Shown here: one piece after another, positions 1-9,497 of the stretch
How positions within the stretch are numbered: the stretch's first letter is position 1
How the letters are laid out: every line of letters starts with the position of its first letter
DNA from: Liquidambar formosana
Lineage: Eukaryota; Streptophyta; Magnoliopsida; Saxifragales; Altingiaceae
Direction of reading: 5' to 3'
DNA length: 64,000 nucleotides
Assembly: GCA_039720395.1 (NCBI GenBank)
Contig: JBBPBK010000093.1
Span: 1-64,000, forward strand
Program-made: the position numbers and the translations under genes
Notes under the pieces: generated by a model
Told to the model about the DNA's origin: nothing
The model's input: the letters and a program-made list of their open reading frames with translations, nothing else
The model's database searches: none

Positions 1-206
1 CGATGGTGAGGCATAGCGGTTAACCACCTTTGTAGGACCCAACCATGCAGCCATGGCTAGGGTTTCTTGCCCTCAAGTGACTCAAATTACATTCCCCTTC
101 GAAACACGGTCGTTTTGGCTTTCGTTTCGTCAAAATCGGAGTTGATTTGAGCCCGGAAACACATTTGGAAGTCGAAAGGGTCAAAAATGGGCTTAAGCTG
201 ACATGG

Positions 207-287
207 CCTCGGGTGACCACCCAGGCCTGGGCGGCTAGCCGCCTGGGCCCAGGTGGCTAGCCGCCCAGCCCCAGGTGGTCACCGAGC
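207..287. promoter_or_regulatory. GC-rich palindromic module in U3 of Gypsy-1
   Basis: The block starts CCTCGGGTGACC and ends GGTCACCGAGCC, with internal perfect palindromes such as GGCGGCTAGCCGCC and CCTGGGCCCAGG. It lies about 190 bp upstream of the LTR TATA box and recurs at 10205-10287. Related modules occur in the Gypsy-2 LTR and upstream of both Gypsy-2 antisense genes. A role as a protein-binding or structural promoter element is inferred. Confidence 0.6.
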
Positions 288-471
288 CACTTTCTTTTGT
301 GAGTCTTGACGCGGCTCCCATCCTATTTTCTCGGTTTGCACGCCTCCAGCCGCCATTTAACCCTAATTTCAGCCCTATTTGACCTACTTGAGCCCCAAGG
401 GAACCTCTAAGAGCCCTTGGATCAATCCCTAGGGTTTTAATCCCAACCATTGAGGGTTTCCCCTCAATCCC

Positions 472-479
472 TATAAATA
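472..479 (+). promoter_or_regulatory. LTR TATA box, Gypsy-1 5' LTR
   Basis: TATAAATA followed by a C-rich stretch, downstream of the GC-rich module. The same box lies at 10473-10480 in the 3' LTR. Transcription would start roughly 30 bp downstream, which makes most of the LTR R plus U5. Confidence 0.7.
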
Positions 480-800
480 CCCCCTTATACTTCAGCATAG
501 GGGAGGCAATTTCTGAAGTGTGAGGCATGTGTGAGACTTGGAGGCTATGGCAGCCATCCTTAGGGTAGTTTAACCTAAACTTTGAGTGAGAGAGTGTGAG
601 AGAAAGCTTGAAGGAGGGCTGGAGCATTGCTTGAAGGCTTGAAGGAAGGAACTCCCAGCAGTACATAAGAGGAGGAGGACTCTCTACAGCAGCAAAAGGG
701 GACTTCACCATAGGTATACCCTCTCTTCTCCTCTTCTCTCTTTTAAAGTTAGGGTTTTTTGCATAGAATAGCATGATTTTATGTTCAAGTTTATGTCTTA

Positions 801-1290
801 TCATGTTTTCCTACTTCTATTAGCTAGTATGCATGTTTAGGATGATATTCATGGGCTGTTTAGTATGCTAGGATGTTATTCCATGTGATTTACTGCATGT
901 TTGGGACTTTAGGGTTTCCTTAGTGCTGAAATTGGTTTTCTGCATGAAATAACTCTTTTGCATATTAAAGCTTATGTTTTTATTGTATTTTGTTGTTTCC
1001 ATTAGCTAGTATGCATGTTTAGGATAATATTCATGGGCTGTTTAGTATGCTAGGATGTTATTCCATGTGATTTACTGCATGTTTGGGACTTTAGGGTTTC
1101 CTTAGTGCTGAAATTGGTTTTCTGCATGAAATAACTCTTTTGCATATTAAAGCTTATGTTTTTATTATATTTTGTTGTTTCCATTAGCTAGTATGCATGT
1201 TTAGGATAATATTCATGGGCTGTTTAGTATGCTAGGATGTATTCCATGTGATTTACTGCATGTTTGGGATTCTAGGGTTTCCTTAGTGCT
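801..1290 (+). repeat. 182-bp tandem repeat inside the Gypsy-1 LTR
   Basis: ATTAGCTAGTATGCATG recurs at 819, 1001 and 1183, a spacing of 182 bp, giving about 2.7 near-identical units. The 3' LTR carries the same array at about 10804-11300. It lies downstream of the TATA box, so it is transcribed. Its near-identity implies recent expansion before the last transposition. Confidence 0.85.
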
Positions 1291-2438
1291 GAAATTGAGT
1301 TTATGCTTAGAATAGCCATATTTCATGTGCAAGCTTGTATTTTTATCATGTGTTGATGCTTCTATTGATTAATATGCATGATTAGAATGATGTCTATGAT
1401 GAGTTTTTGCATGATTTAAAGTTATCCTATGTGATTTTGAGCACAATTGTGATCCTAGGGTTTCATTCATCCTTGTGTTGGTTTAATTGCATATAGCATG
1501 ATAGCTTAGGGTTTTTCTTTATTTATTTTTTTCTTCATGGTTGATATATGTGTGCTGCATATTTGATAACTATGATATTTTTGAGCATTCACATAGTTGA
1601 TTTTAGGGTTTTTATGCATGCCATGGTTCTAGGATCAAATTAGGGTTTATGTTTGTTCACTATTTATGTTGTTTGCATGCTTAGTGGATGAATGTAGGCT
1701 TTAATTCAATTCTGTCCAGATTTGTTTATTGCCCTAAAAATGATATCTTTTGCATTCATAGTAGTGGATTTTAGGGTTTATTGCATGTCATTGCATACAG
1801 GATTGAATTAGGGTTTTTATTGGTTCATGATTCGTGTTGTTTACATGACTTATGAAGGATTTTAAGCTTTATTTTCAATTCTGTCCAGATCTGTTATTTG
1901 TCCTTGATATGGTATTTTGAGCATGTGTTAGCCTATGTTTGGGCATGATAATTGCTTGATTGGAACCTAGCTTGTTTGGTTGGTATTTTGGTATGTTTTG
2001 CATGGAAATTGCAGGTGCTTTGACAGGTACAACAGGTGCAACTACCCCACCAATGTGGGGTGGTTATTTTGGCTATTGTGAGATGAAATCTTGCAAATAA
2101 GATAATTACCCTATGCAATAGGGTGGTTATTTTGACAGGTTGCTTTTGCTTAAAGGTAAGTAGGGTGTGAGGGTGCCCCAATTCACCCTTCTTTCCTTTC
2201 CTTGAAACTTTCCCTTTCTCCCCCTTAGGGTTGTTTCCTAATAGGGGAACATGGCAATCCTTATAGTTTCCTTTCATTAAAAAATTGCCTTTTAAATCAA
2301 AGTTTCCATCTTTATCAAAATTCCATAAAAATCTTTTGAGAATCATTCATTTTTGGAAACTTACCATGTTTTTACTTGAAAGGAAACTTAGGGTTTACCA
2401 TAGGCCTTGATTAGGTTATAACCCTATTCCTTTTCGAA

Positions 2439-2481
2439 CTACGTGGACTTTGATCCATGTATTTCCATACATGGTACGTAG
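2439..2481 (+). promoter_or_regulatory. Stem-loop in the 3' part of the LTR (R/U5)
   Basis: Outer arms CTACGT and ACGTAG enclose an inner stem CCATGTAT/ATACATGG with a TTCC loop. The same structure is at 12444-12486, and in Gypsy-2 at 38925-38967 where the inner stem is shorter (CCATG/CATGG). A perfect palindrome with 11-bp arms CCTAGGATACT follows at 2508-2530. Function unknown; RNA structure or 3'-end formation is possible. Confidence 0.5.
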
Positions 2482-2689
2482 GCGCTCTTCGTGATGTTCA
2501 AGTCCGCCCTAGGATACTAAGTATCCTAGGTTTTCTCCCCCTCCTTCTTTTTTCTGTTTTTTCTTTGATTTACATGATTATATGGATGAATGAATGAATG
2601 ATATGCATGCTGTCTTGTGATGATAACTGTTGATTTATGTGTGATTAAGACTTTGATTTAGCCCAATTAAATTAAGAGATCGTTTAGGG

Positions 2690-2733
2690 CGATATGGGTG
2701 CCTATAGGCTTTGCCTAGAACCTTCCCATATCG
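2690..2733 (+). promoter_or_regulatory. Conserved U5 stem-loop with compensatory changes
   Basis: Outer stem CGATATGGG/CCCATATCG, inner stem AGGC/GCCT. The copy at 12695-12738 is identical. The Gypsy-2 counterpart (39186-39230) reads CGATGTGGG/CCCACGTCG and GGGC/GCCC, so several base pairs changed on both sides, as expected if the RNA fold is kept by selection. Confidence 0.6.
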
Positions 2734-2984
2734 TAACTTAGCCTCCGAATCCCCGAATTCTCTGGTTTCCAAAAGATCATTTGCCTTTCCATTTTTAAAT
2801 ATGGAGTCAATCTTTTGTTTCCTAAAACAAACTGTTTTTAGGGTTTTCCTTGTTTCCTTTAAAAAATAAGGTGGCGACTCCTTTCTTTTTCCAAACCCAT
2901 TCGTGGGCCCTCTTTTCCTGGGTCCACAGATTGGCGACTTTTAAACCCTCTTGTGGGCCTTGTAACTCTTTTTTGGGGTCCACA

Positions 2985-4123
2985 GTTTGGCGACTCCACT
3001 GGGGATTTGTGGGCTAGACTCTATACAATTTGATTGGGCTAAGTTAATTTCTTTTGTTTAATTAAAATCAATCACATTGCATCCGCTTGATTGTGTGCTT
3101 TCATTTATTGCATTGTGTGCGCAAACTCTTGCATGTTAGGATCGATGTCCCTTGCTACTGACGGGCCTAGCCTCAACCTTGGTTTTCCTGATTCCATGTG
3201 TTGGGGCGAAAGCTCTCAACCTCTCTTGCCAAGTACCCTTGGGCTTGCCCTTGGGTATATTAAATGAGTTAATCACGTACTGCTGGACCCACGCGGCGTT
3301 CCTGATGCCACATGTGGTTAGGTATAAAGATTGCTCAAGCAAGTGAAGGACCCCAGCCTACCCTTATCATTAGTCCATGTAGACAGACTTGTAGGGCACT
3401 ATGGTTTCACCCTTATGCACCCACACTTGATTGTAATGATATCATGCCGTGCTTGTGTTGTGTTGCTATGCTCATAAGTTGTGTTCTAGGCTTAGGTTTA
3501 TTTTAACCATGTGTAGTGATTGACACTTGATATATGGTCTCACCTACATACCCTTAGTAAGTACATCCACCCTTCACCCAAGGGGCTCCCAAAAGGAAGG
3601 ATGGACTAATTAAAGGTATGTGAGCTAAGATCATTTAATCATGGGCTTTTAAGTAAACCAATAGGGGCTTGTTTGCAATGAAGTGTTTAATTAAGGGTTA
3701 AGAAGTTGGGGCTTATTCATCTTTATGTCTTTAGTATGTCACCTCACCTTCTGTCTTAAGGACACTTTGGAGGATAAGGTGTCTAACTAGGGAGATATCC
3801 TGTTTAGACCTAGCTCATAGTTTGCCTACACTTGGGGGAAAGTGACTCTTGATGGTTTTGTGATGGTTAATAACCAGAACCTAAGGCTAAGTGACTCACC
3901 TTCATGTCCTTAGTACGTCACCTCACACTTCAAGGTACCCTTGAAGATGAGATGTCTAACTAAGGGGATGCTTTATAAGATCACATTTATCAATTTAGCA
4001 CAGTCATGGAAATATTGTTACAATGTTTTGGTCATAGCCTAAAAAGGGGATTTTGTTCTTGAAGGGGGGTTGGATTAAACCCGTGACAACTTATTAAGGT
4101 TGGACTCAAATTTTGAACCCGAG
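2985..4123 (+). other. Gypsy-1 untranslated leader between LTR and gag
   Basis: About 1.1 kb without a supported gene. It contains the PBS and, at 3028-3042, a stretch ATTTGATTGGGCTAA complementary to the LTR segment 2658-2672, with one G-T pair. The part around 3070-3330 matches the Gypsy-2 leader around 39525-39790. The short ORFs here are not conserved and are not called. Confidence 0.7.
2988..3005 (+). promoter_or_regulatory. Primer-binding site of Gypsy-1
   Basis: TGGCGACTCCACTGGGGA starts three bases after the LTR end. It begins with TGG, complementary to a tRNA CCA 3' end; sites of this type are usually read as tRNA-Arg primed in Tat-lineage elements. The tRNA identity is from memory of the family, not computed. 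Gypsy-2 has the same 18 bases at 39442-39459. Confidence 0.85.
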
Positions 4124-5386
4124 ATGGCTAACAAAGGGACTAGTGAAAGGAACTTTGACCTTGAGGCTTGTTTGAAAGCCATCATGACCAAGCTTGATTA
4201 CACCACTGATGTATCAGAGAGAGCATTGAAAATGGCCCAAGAGATCCAACATAAGATATCGGAACCCGAACAGAATAATGGCCGTACCCCGGGGGATAAC
4301 ACCGAAGATGAGACTCAGTCTGGAGAAGGCACTAAGACCAATGAAGGAGGAAGTACTAAACCTAAGGGGAGTGAACCACCTGAAATTTTTAACCTAGAAG
4401 GGGGAAGTAAGGGGAAGACCTCTGATACAGACTCTGTGTTGGCTAGCAAGGTAGAAGCATTGGAGAGAACTATAAAGGGAATCCGTAGGACGGATGACAT
4501 GGTAGATGTACGTACTTTATCTTTGTTTCCTCAAGCTCGTATTCCACTACAATTCAAGATGCCCGAATTAGAAAAGTTTGATGGAACGGGTTGCCCCAAG
4601 ACCCATTTGAAGATGTATGTACGAGCAATGCACCCTCGAGGAGCGACAGATGAACTCTTGGCCCAAATGTTCCATGAAACCCTAGCCACTTCTGCTTTAA
4701 AGTGGTTCCTAGCTTTGGATGAGAATAGAACCCGGACTTGGGAGGATATATGTAATGAGTTTTCGGAGCACTATAAGTACAACACTGAGGTGGATGTCAC
4801 AAGAAGGGACCTAGAGACCACAAAACAAGGGGCTAATGAAACCTTCTCTGGATTCATTACAAGGTGGAGACGAAAGGCTTCTCAAATGGTGAACCGACCC
4901 AATGAAGAAGAGCAGATTCAGATGGTAGTTAAGAACCTCCTCCCTATCTACCATAAGCATCTATTTGCAAGCTATTTTCCAAACTTTAAGGCCTTGATTG
5001 GGGCTGGAACTCAAGTAGAAGATGTCATTGGTGACGGTACAATTGAGGAAGATGAGACATTAGGGAACTCCCGAACTGGAAGTAATGGAAAGACACATAG
5101 GCATGTTAATGCCATATCCCCCCAACAGTCCCGCCAATTTACTGAACTCTACATGCCATTAAGTGATGTTTTTGAGAAGTTAAAGGTGAAAGGTTTGCTT
5201 CAACCCCTTGACCCAGCACCGTTGCCTAACCCATTACCTCGTCGCTTTAAAGAGAATGAGTATTGTGACTTCCACCAAGGCAAGGGGCATAGCACTGATC
5301 GATGCCCAAGGTTGAAACATGAAATCCAAGACCTCTTTGACAAGGGAATTGCCTCTCCACCAAAGGCACCCAATCATTCACTCTAA
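4124..5386 (+). CDS. gag: Gag polyprotein of Gypsy-1 (intact, gag only)
   Basis: Gag packages the element RNA into cytoplasmic virus-like particles. From the first ATG (MANKGTSERNF) the protein is about 420 residues. An open frame extends eight codons upstream without an ATG, so 4124 is chosen. The order is an N-terminal helical part, an acidic low-complexity linker, the conserved retrotransposon gag core (from about LEKFDGTGCPKTHLKMYVR to GAGTQVEDVIGDG) and a C-terminal CX2HX4HX4C variant zinc knuckle (CDFHQGKGHSTDRC). It aligns along its length with Gypsy-2 gag (40209-41465) and stops soon after the knuckle, where Gypsy-2 reads on towards protease. There are no internal stops, unlike the Gypsy-2 copy. 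Translation is presumably from the full-length LTR transcript. Gag domain certain; competence inferred. Confidence 0.93.
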   Translation: MANKGTSERNFDLEACLKAIMTKLDYTTDVSERALKMAQEIQHKISEPEQNNGRTPGDNTEDETQSGEGTKTNEGGSTKPKGSEPPEIFNLEGGSKGKTSDTDSVLASKVEALERTIKGIRRTDDMVDVRTLSLFPQARIPLQFKMPELEKFDGTGCPKTHLKMYVRAMHPRGATDELLAQMFHETLATSALKWFLALDENRTRTWEDICNEFSEHYKYNTEVDVTRRDLETTKQGANETFSGFITRWRRKASQMVNRPNEEEQIQMVVKNLLPIYHKHLFASYFPNFKALIGAGTQVEDVIGDGTIEEDETLGNSRTGSNGKTHRHVNAISPQQSRQFTELYMPLSDVFEKLKVKGLLQPLDPAPLPNPLPRRFKENEYCDFHQGKGHSTDRCPRLKHEIQDLFDKGIASPPKAPNHSL

Positions 5387-7490
5387 AGGCAATCCATTTA
5401 GTGCTTACTGTTGCACCAATTTTGTCATGACTGCTTGTGATAAAGAGTTTAGGTTGTTTGTCCTACAGAAGACTTACAGTTTATTTCTTTGTTTCCTAGT
5501 TATTTGATTGTTTTCGTCTTTCAAGTCAAATGTCCTTTGAAGTTTTGAGTCTTTTGAGTCCTAGTCATTGTCAATGTGTTCACCTTCATTCCCTCAATAA
5601 AAAAGTTTGATTTCAATAATTCCATTGTCTCTCTATCTCTCTTGTCCTCAATCAATTGACAATCAAACTGGCATGAAAATATTTCCTAAGAAGCTTGAAA
5701 GCTCTTCCCACTAAAGAGCAAACATAATGAATGATGAATAAGCTGCAATTGATTAACTTGGAAACAATGAGAAGTCCAAAATGGTAAACATAGGGGCCAC
5801 CCGCCCACTACACTACATGAAGGCCTAGGCCAAGCAACTTGAGAAGATCTTGAAACCCTTGTAAGAAGCAATTCAGAGATCAAAAGAAGAAATCAATTAG
5901 CATGGTGAGCTTTCGGAGATGTTTATTTCCCTCTCCCTCAAAAAAAAAAAAAGTCAAAAGAAAAAAATTGTGAAAAGAAAAAAAAAAGAGGGAAAAGTGC
6001 ACAAAAAAACAAAAAAAGTACAAAAAGAAAAGGGAGGGGATTAACATCCAAAAGCCTCAAGAAGGAGAATCAACAACAATCAAGAGAGTTTTATGATCAA
6101 AGAAGACTACAACCCATGTTCGTGACTCGTTGGAGAAGTTCAAGCCAAGTAAAGGGTGGTCCCTATGTGGTTATGTGTAAAGCCTAAGCCCGCTAGGTTG
6201 AAAACCTGAAAAGGCGACCTAGGCAAAAGTTAGGGCATTTAAAAAAATGATGAGTGAATCTTTTGAACTACGAAGACCTGATTCTCCACCAAAAAAAGAA
6301 ATGTTTGTTTTGTAAATGTCTTGTCAAGATCAATGTGGAGATACGTAGGCAGCCCATAAAGTTACTTTGGGTGCGGTCCAATTCATTGAAAAAGAAAAAG
6401 AAAAAGAAAGAGGCTTTACATACAACCAACCATTGAAGGCAATTCTTTGTGACTAAGTTAAGAAGAAACAGTCTTATTCATTAAATTAGTGAGCTAAAAT
6501 ACTACATGCCATCGAGAAAGTTAATTTGATTATTCTTCTTGTTCTTGTTTGGTCTGAGTCCTTCGGATGTCCCTCCACTTTCTTCCTTCGCCTCTCTTGA
6601 GTCTTGTGTGTTTCTAGTGGTCATAGACCTCGTCCGTTGAAAGTATTTAGTCATAATGATTCATTTGTGGGTTCCATCAAATTCTATATCTTCTTACCGT
6701 TTGACTTAGACTCTTGTCATAGATTTAATGATGGAAAAGGTGTAGCAGTAACCATTATGAAACGATTTGCCTTAGCTGTAGGCATGTGATTTCGTGAGAT
6801 TGGGGCTGATTTATTTTGCTCAATTGAAAAATGTGAATGTGCTATGAACCCAGGGGCTGATTATGCTTGTTGAAGAAGAATTTGAATGAGTGCTGGGGCT
6901 GGTTTATCTTGTTCAAGAGAACTTAAATGAATTGGTGAAGAGAATGGGCTGGGGCTTCATGAGTTGCATTTCTTTGCACTAGTAAGAAAGGAAAGAATGG
7001 AGAAAAGAAAAAAGGTAAAGAAGAAAAGCCCGCTAGGTTGAAAACCCGAAAGGGCGGCCTAGGCAAAAATTAGGGCAACCCGCTAGGTTGAAAACCCGTA
7101 AGGGCAATCTAGGCAAAAGTTAGGGTTTTGGAAGAAAAGAGAAGTGCAGAAAGAAGAAGGAAAGAGGTGTTTCGACTTGATTCCTACACCTTGAAGAAGA
7201 ATTCATGGGTTTGATCCAATCCTCTTGAAATGCAATGTTTCCTAAGAAGGCTCGACCACCATTTTATAAACAAAGAAAAATGCTTCTGAAAATTCCATGA
7301 TTGTGCTAAGTATGTAAAGAGGTCTTTAAGGAAAAAGAATGATAGGTTTGCAAAACCATTTCTAGATAATCTTTCTGTGCATGAACTTGTGCTCATAAAT
7401 CTGTGTGAATCAATTTTACCTGAGTTAATTGATTAGTTGATGTGTGCATTAGTAATATGCAGTGTTCATTGAGTTTTGGAGGTCCATTTT
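5387..7490 (+). other. Gypsy-1 post-gag non-coding region
   Basis: No pol or other gene is visible. Landmarks: AATAAA-like sequence near 5600; A-rich runs at 5938-6030; three GNRA-hairpin modules (6189-6236, 7029-7076, 7079-7126); and a block at about 6265-6400 with GAACTACG and GATACGTAGGCAGCCC that matches Gypsy-2 just after integrase (47115-47230). Gypsy-1 therefore has gag joined to post-pol sequence with the whole pol region absent. ORFs of about 60 codons here look random. Confidence 0.75.
6189..6236 (+). repeat. GNRA-hairpin module, copy 1 of 3 in Gypsy-1
   Basis: Outer CTAGG/CCTAG arms surround a mini-hairpin CCT-GAAA-AGG (6205-6214). Copies at 7029-7076 (CCC-GAAA-GGG) and 7079-7126 (CCC-GTAA-GGG) keep pairing and a GNRA-type loop while the stem base changes. 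Gypsy-2 has CCT-GTAA-AGG at 47080-47089, directly after the integrase stop. Confidence 0.65.
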
Positions 7491-7494
7491 CCCA

Positions 7495-9330
7495 TGACCA
7501 TATTTGCTTGAGTATTCGCCATTGGGTTACACCCAAGTAGCCATGTGAGTGATATTTTTTCTTCATGTGGTGTTGGCTTTGTCCTCATACCAACCTTGTC
7601 TTATGAGTAGTGACTCCTACTTAACTAATGTTTTGTCAAGCTCTCCTATGAGTGTTTACCTATATTCTTTTTTCTTGAGCACTAACCTTTGCTCGTTTGG
7701 AATATTTACTACTATTCATCTTGAGTGTTGACCTTCACTCATTTTGAGTATTCATTCATACTCCCCTCTCGAGCATTGATCCTTGTTCGTTCTATAATAT
7801 TGATTCTTATCCGTCATAGGTATTGATTCCAAACCCCTTCGGCATGTCTCCTCTATTCATATGTTATTGTTTTAGGTATTGACTTCTACCTATGCAATCT
7901 CTCGGCATTCTTTGAGTATTGACCCCTATTCATCACCAACAGTGACTTTTGTTCGTATAGTGAGTATTGACTCCTACTCATTTCAAGCATTGACCTTTGC
8001 TTATATACATTTTACCTTGAGCATTGACCCTTGCTCATATAATTTTCTTCGTGAGTATTGACTCCTACTCATTTCAAGCATTGACCTTTGCTTATATACA
8101 TTTTATCTTGAGCATTGACCCTTGCTCAAATGATTTTCTCTGTGAGTATTGAATCCTACTCATTTTAAGCATTGATCTTTGCTTATATACATTTTATCTT
8201 GAGCATTGACCCTTGCTCGAATGATTTTCTCTGTGAGTATAGAATCTTACTCATTTCAAGCATTGACCTTTGCTTGTATACATCTTATCTTGAGCATTTA
8301 CCATTGCTCGAATGATTTTCTCGGTAAGTATTGAATTCTACTCATTTCAAGCATTGACCTTTGCTTCTATACATTTTATCTTGAGCATTGACCCTTGCTC
8401 GAATGATTTTCTCTGTGAGTATTGAATCCTACTCATTTCAAGCATTGACCTTTGCTTATATACATTTTATCTTGAGCATTGACCCTTGCTCGAATAATTT
8501 TCTCTGTGAGTATTGAATCCTACTCATTTCAAGCATTGGCCATTGCTTATATACATTTTATCTTGAGCATTGACCCTTGCTCGAGTGATTTTCTCTGTGA
8601 GTATTGAATCCTACTCATTTCAAGCATTGACCATTGCTTATATACATTTTATCTTGAGCATTGACCCTTGCTCGTATGACTTTCTCTGTGAGTATTGAAT
8701 CCTACTCATTTCAAGCAATGACCCTTGCTCGTAAGTTTTTCTTTATGAGTATTGATCTTTACTCATAGCAAGCATTGACCTTTGCTTGTGTGTTTTTAAG
8801 TATTGACTTCTATTCATGGAATTTCTTTTTAGATTTTCAGTATGGATATTGAATTCTATCCATCATAGGTTCTCGTTTGAGTAATGACTCTTACCCATAC
8901 GATGTCTTATTGGCTCTCCTGAGTATTGACCTATACTCATTCCGAGTACTGATATATACTCATCCTAAGTATTGACCCATCCTTACCCTGAATATTGTCG
9001 CATATTCATCTTGAGTATTGACCCATACTCACCCTATGTATTGACCCATACTCATTCTAATCATTAAAGCATATTTGTCCCGAGTATTGACTGGTACTCA
9101 CCCCAAGTGTTGACCTTCACTATGATTCCTTTTGAGTATTGATGGGTACTCACTCCGAGTGTTGACCTCCACTCATATTTATCCCTACTCCTTTCAAGTA
9201 TTGACTGTTACTCGTCCTGAGTGTTGACTTTCACTCCCAATACTGATTTTTATTCTCTTCGAGTATTGACTTGTACTCATCCTAGGTGTTGACCTTCACT
9301 TAGAGTTACCTCTACCTGTCCTGGGTATTG
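7495..9330 (+). repeat. Array of small stem-loops with TTGAC loops (3' region of Gypsy-1)
   Basis: Dozens of short units share a loop of about 8 nt, mostly beginning TTGAC, between 5-7 bp inverted arms. Arms include GAGTA/TACTC, GAGCA/TGCTC, AAGCA/TGCTT, GAGTG/CACTC, AGGTA/TACCT and ATGGATA/TATCCAT. Between about 7980 and 8740 three units (GAGTA, AAGCA, GAGCA types) form a higher-order tandem repeat of about 90 bp. Outside that core the units are more diverged. Tandem repeats in the 3' untranslated part of Tat-lineage elements are known; covarying stems are what is unusual here. Confidence 0.85.
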
Positions 9331-9497
9331 ACCTTTACCTAGACATTGACTTCTAATTGCTTAAGATATGTGATGAATTCCATGGGATGATGGAGTTCTC
9401 CATTTGAATTTGATGCAATTACTCTCCCAAGCAAAAAATGGGATGTTCTTTTATCATTGGTTCGCAAGTGAAACTTGCTGCACCAATGAGGGGCTTC
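9331..9497 (+). other. Gypsy-1 pre-LTR segment and polypurine-like tract
   Basis: The last 70 bp (TTTTATCATTGGTTCGCAAG onward) match the end of Gypsy-2 internal DNA at about 63927-63975. AATGAGGGGCTTC directly abuts the LTR TG in both elements and is the likely plus-strand primer region, although its final bases are not purines. Confidence 0.55.

Larger units (their letters stand above)
1..2984 (+). repeat. Gypsy-1 5' LTR (first ~499 bp outside window)
   Basis: Position 1 corresponds to 9999 in the 3' LTR, and the two copies run in parallel to 2984/12991. Over about 2.98 kb they differ by roughly two substitutions and nine single-base gaps, all gaps being in this copy. Internal landmarks: GC-rich palindromic module (207-287), TATA box (472-479), 182-bp tandem repeats (about 801-1290), stem-loops (2439-2481, 2690-2733) and a short palindrome (2508-2530). 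Minus-strand open frames in the LTR are not supported as genes. Confidence 0.95.

Noticed and set aside
235..804. 189-codon minus-strand ORF in the Gypsy-1 LTR
   Set aside because: It crosses the promoter and is broken in the other LTR by a one-base gap; no domain.
1933..2346. 137-codon minus-strand ORF in both Gypsy-1 LTRs
   Set aside because: Identical only because the LTRs are identical; low-complexity composition, no homologue in the Gypsy-2 LTR.
7495..9330. CRISPR-like repeat-spacer array
   Set aside because: Units are contiguous inverted repeats in a plant retrotransposon; no unique spacers, leader or cas genes.
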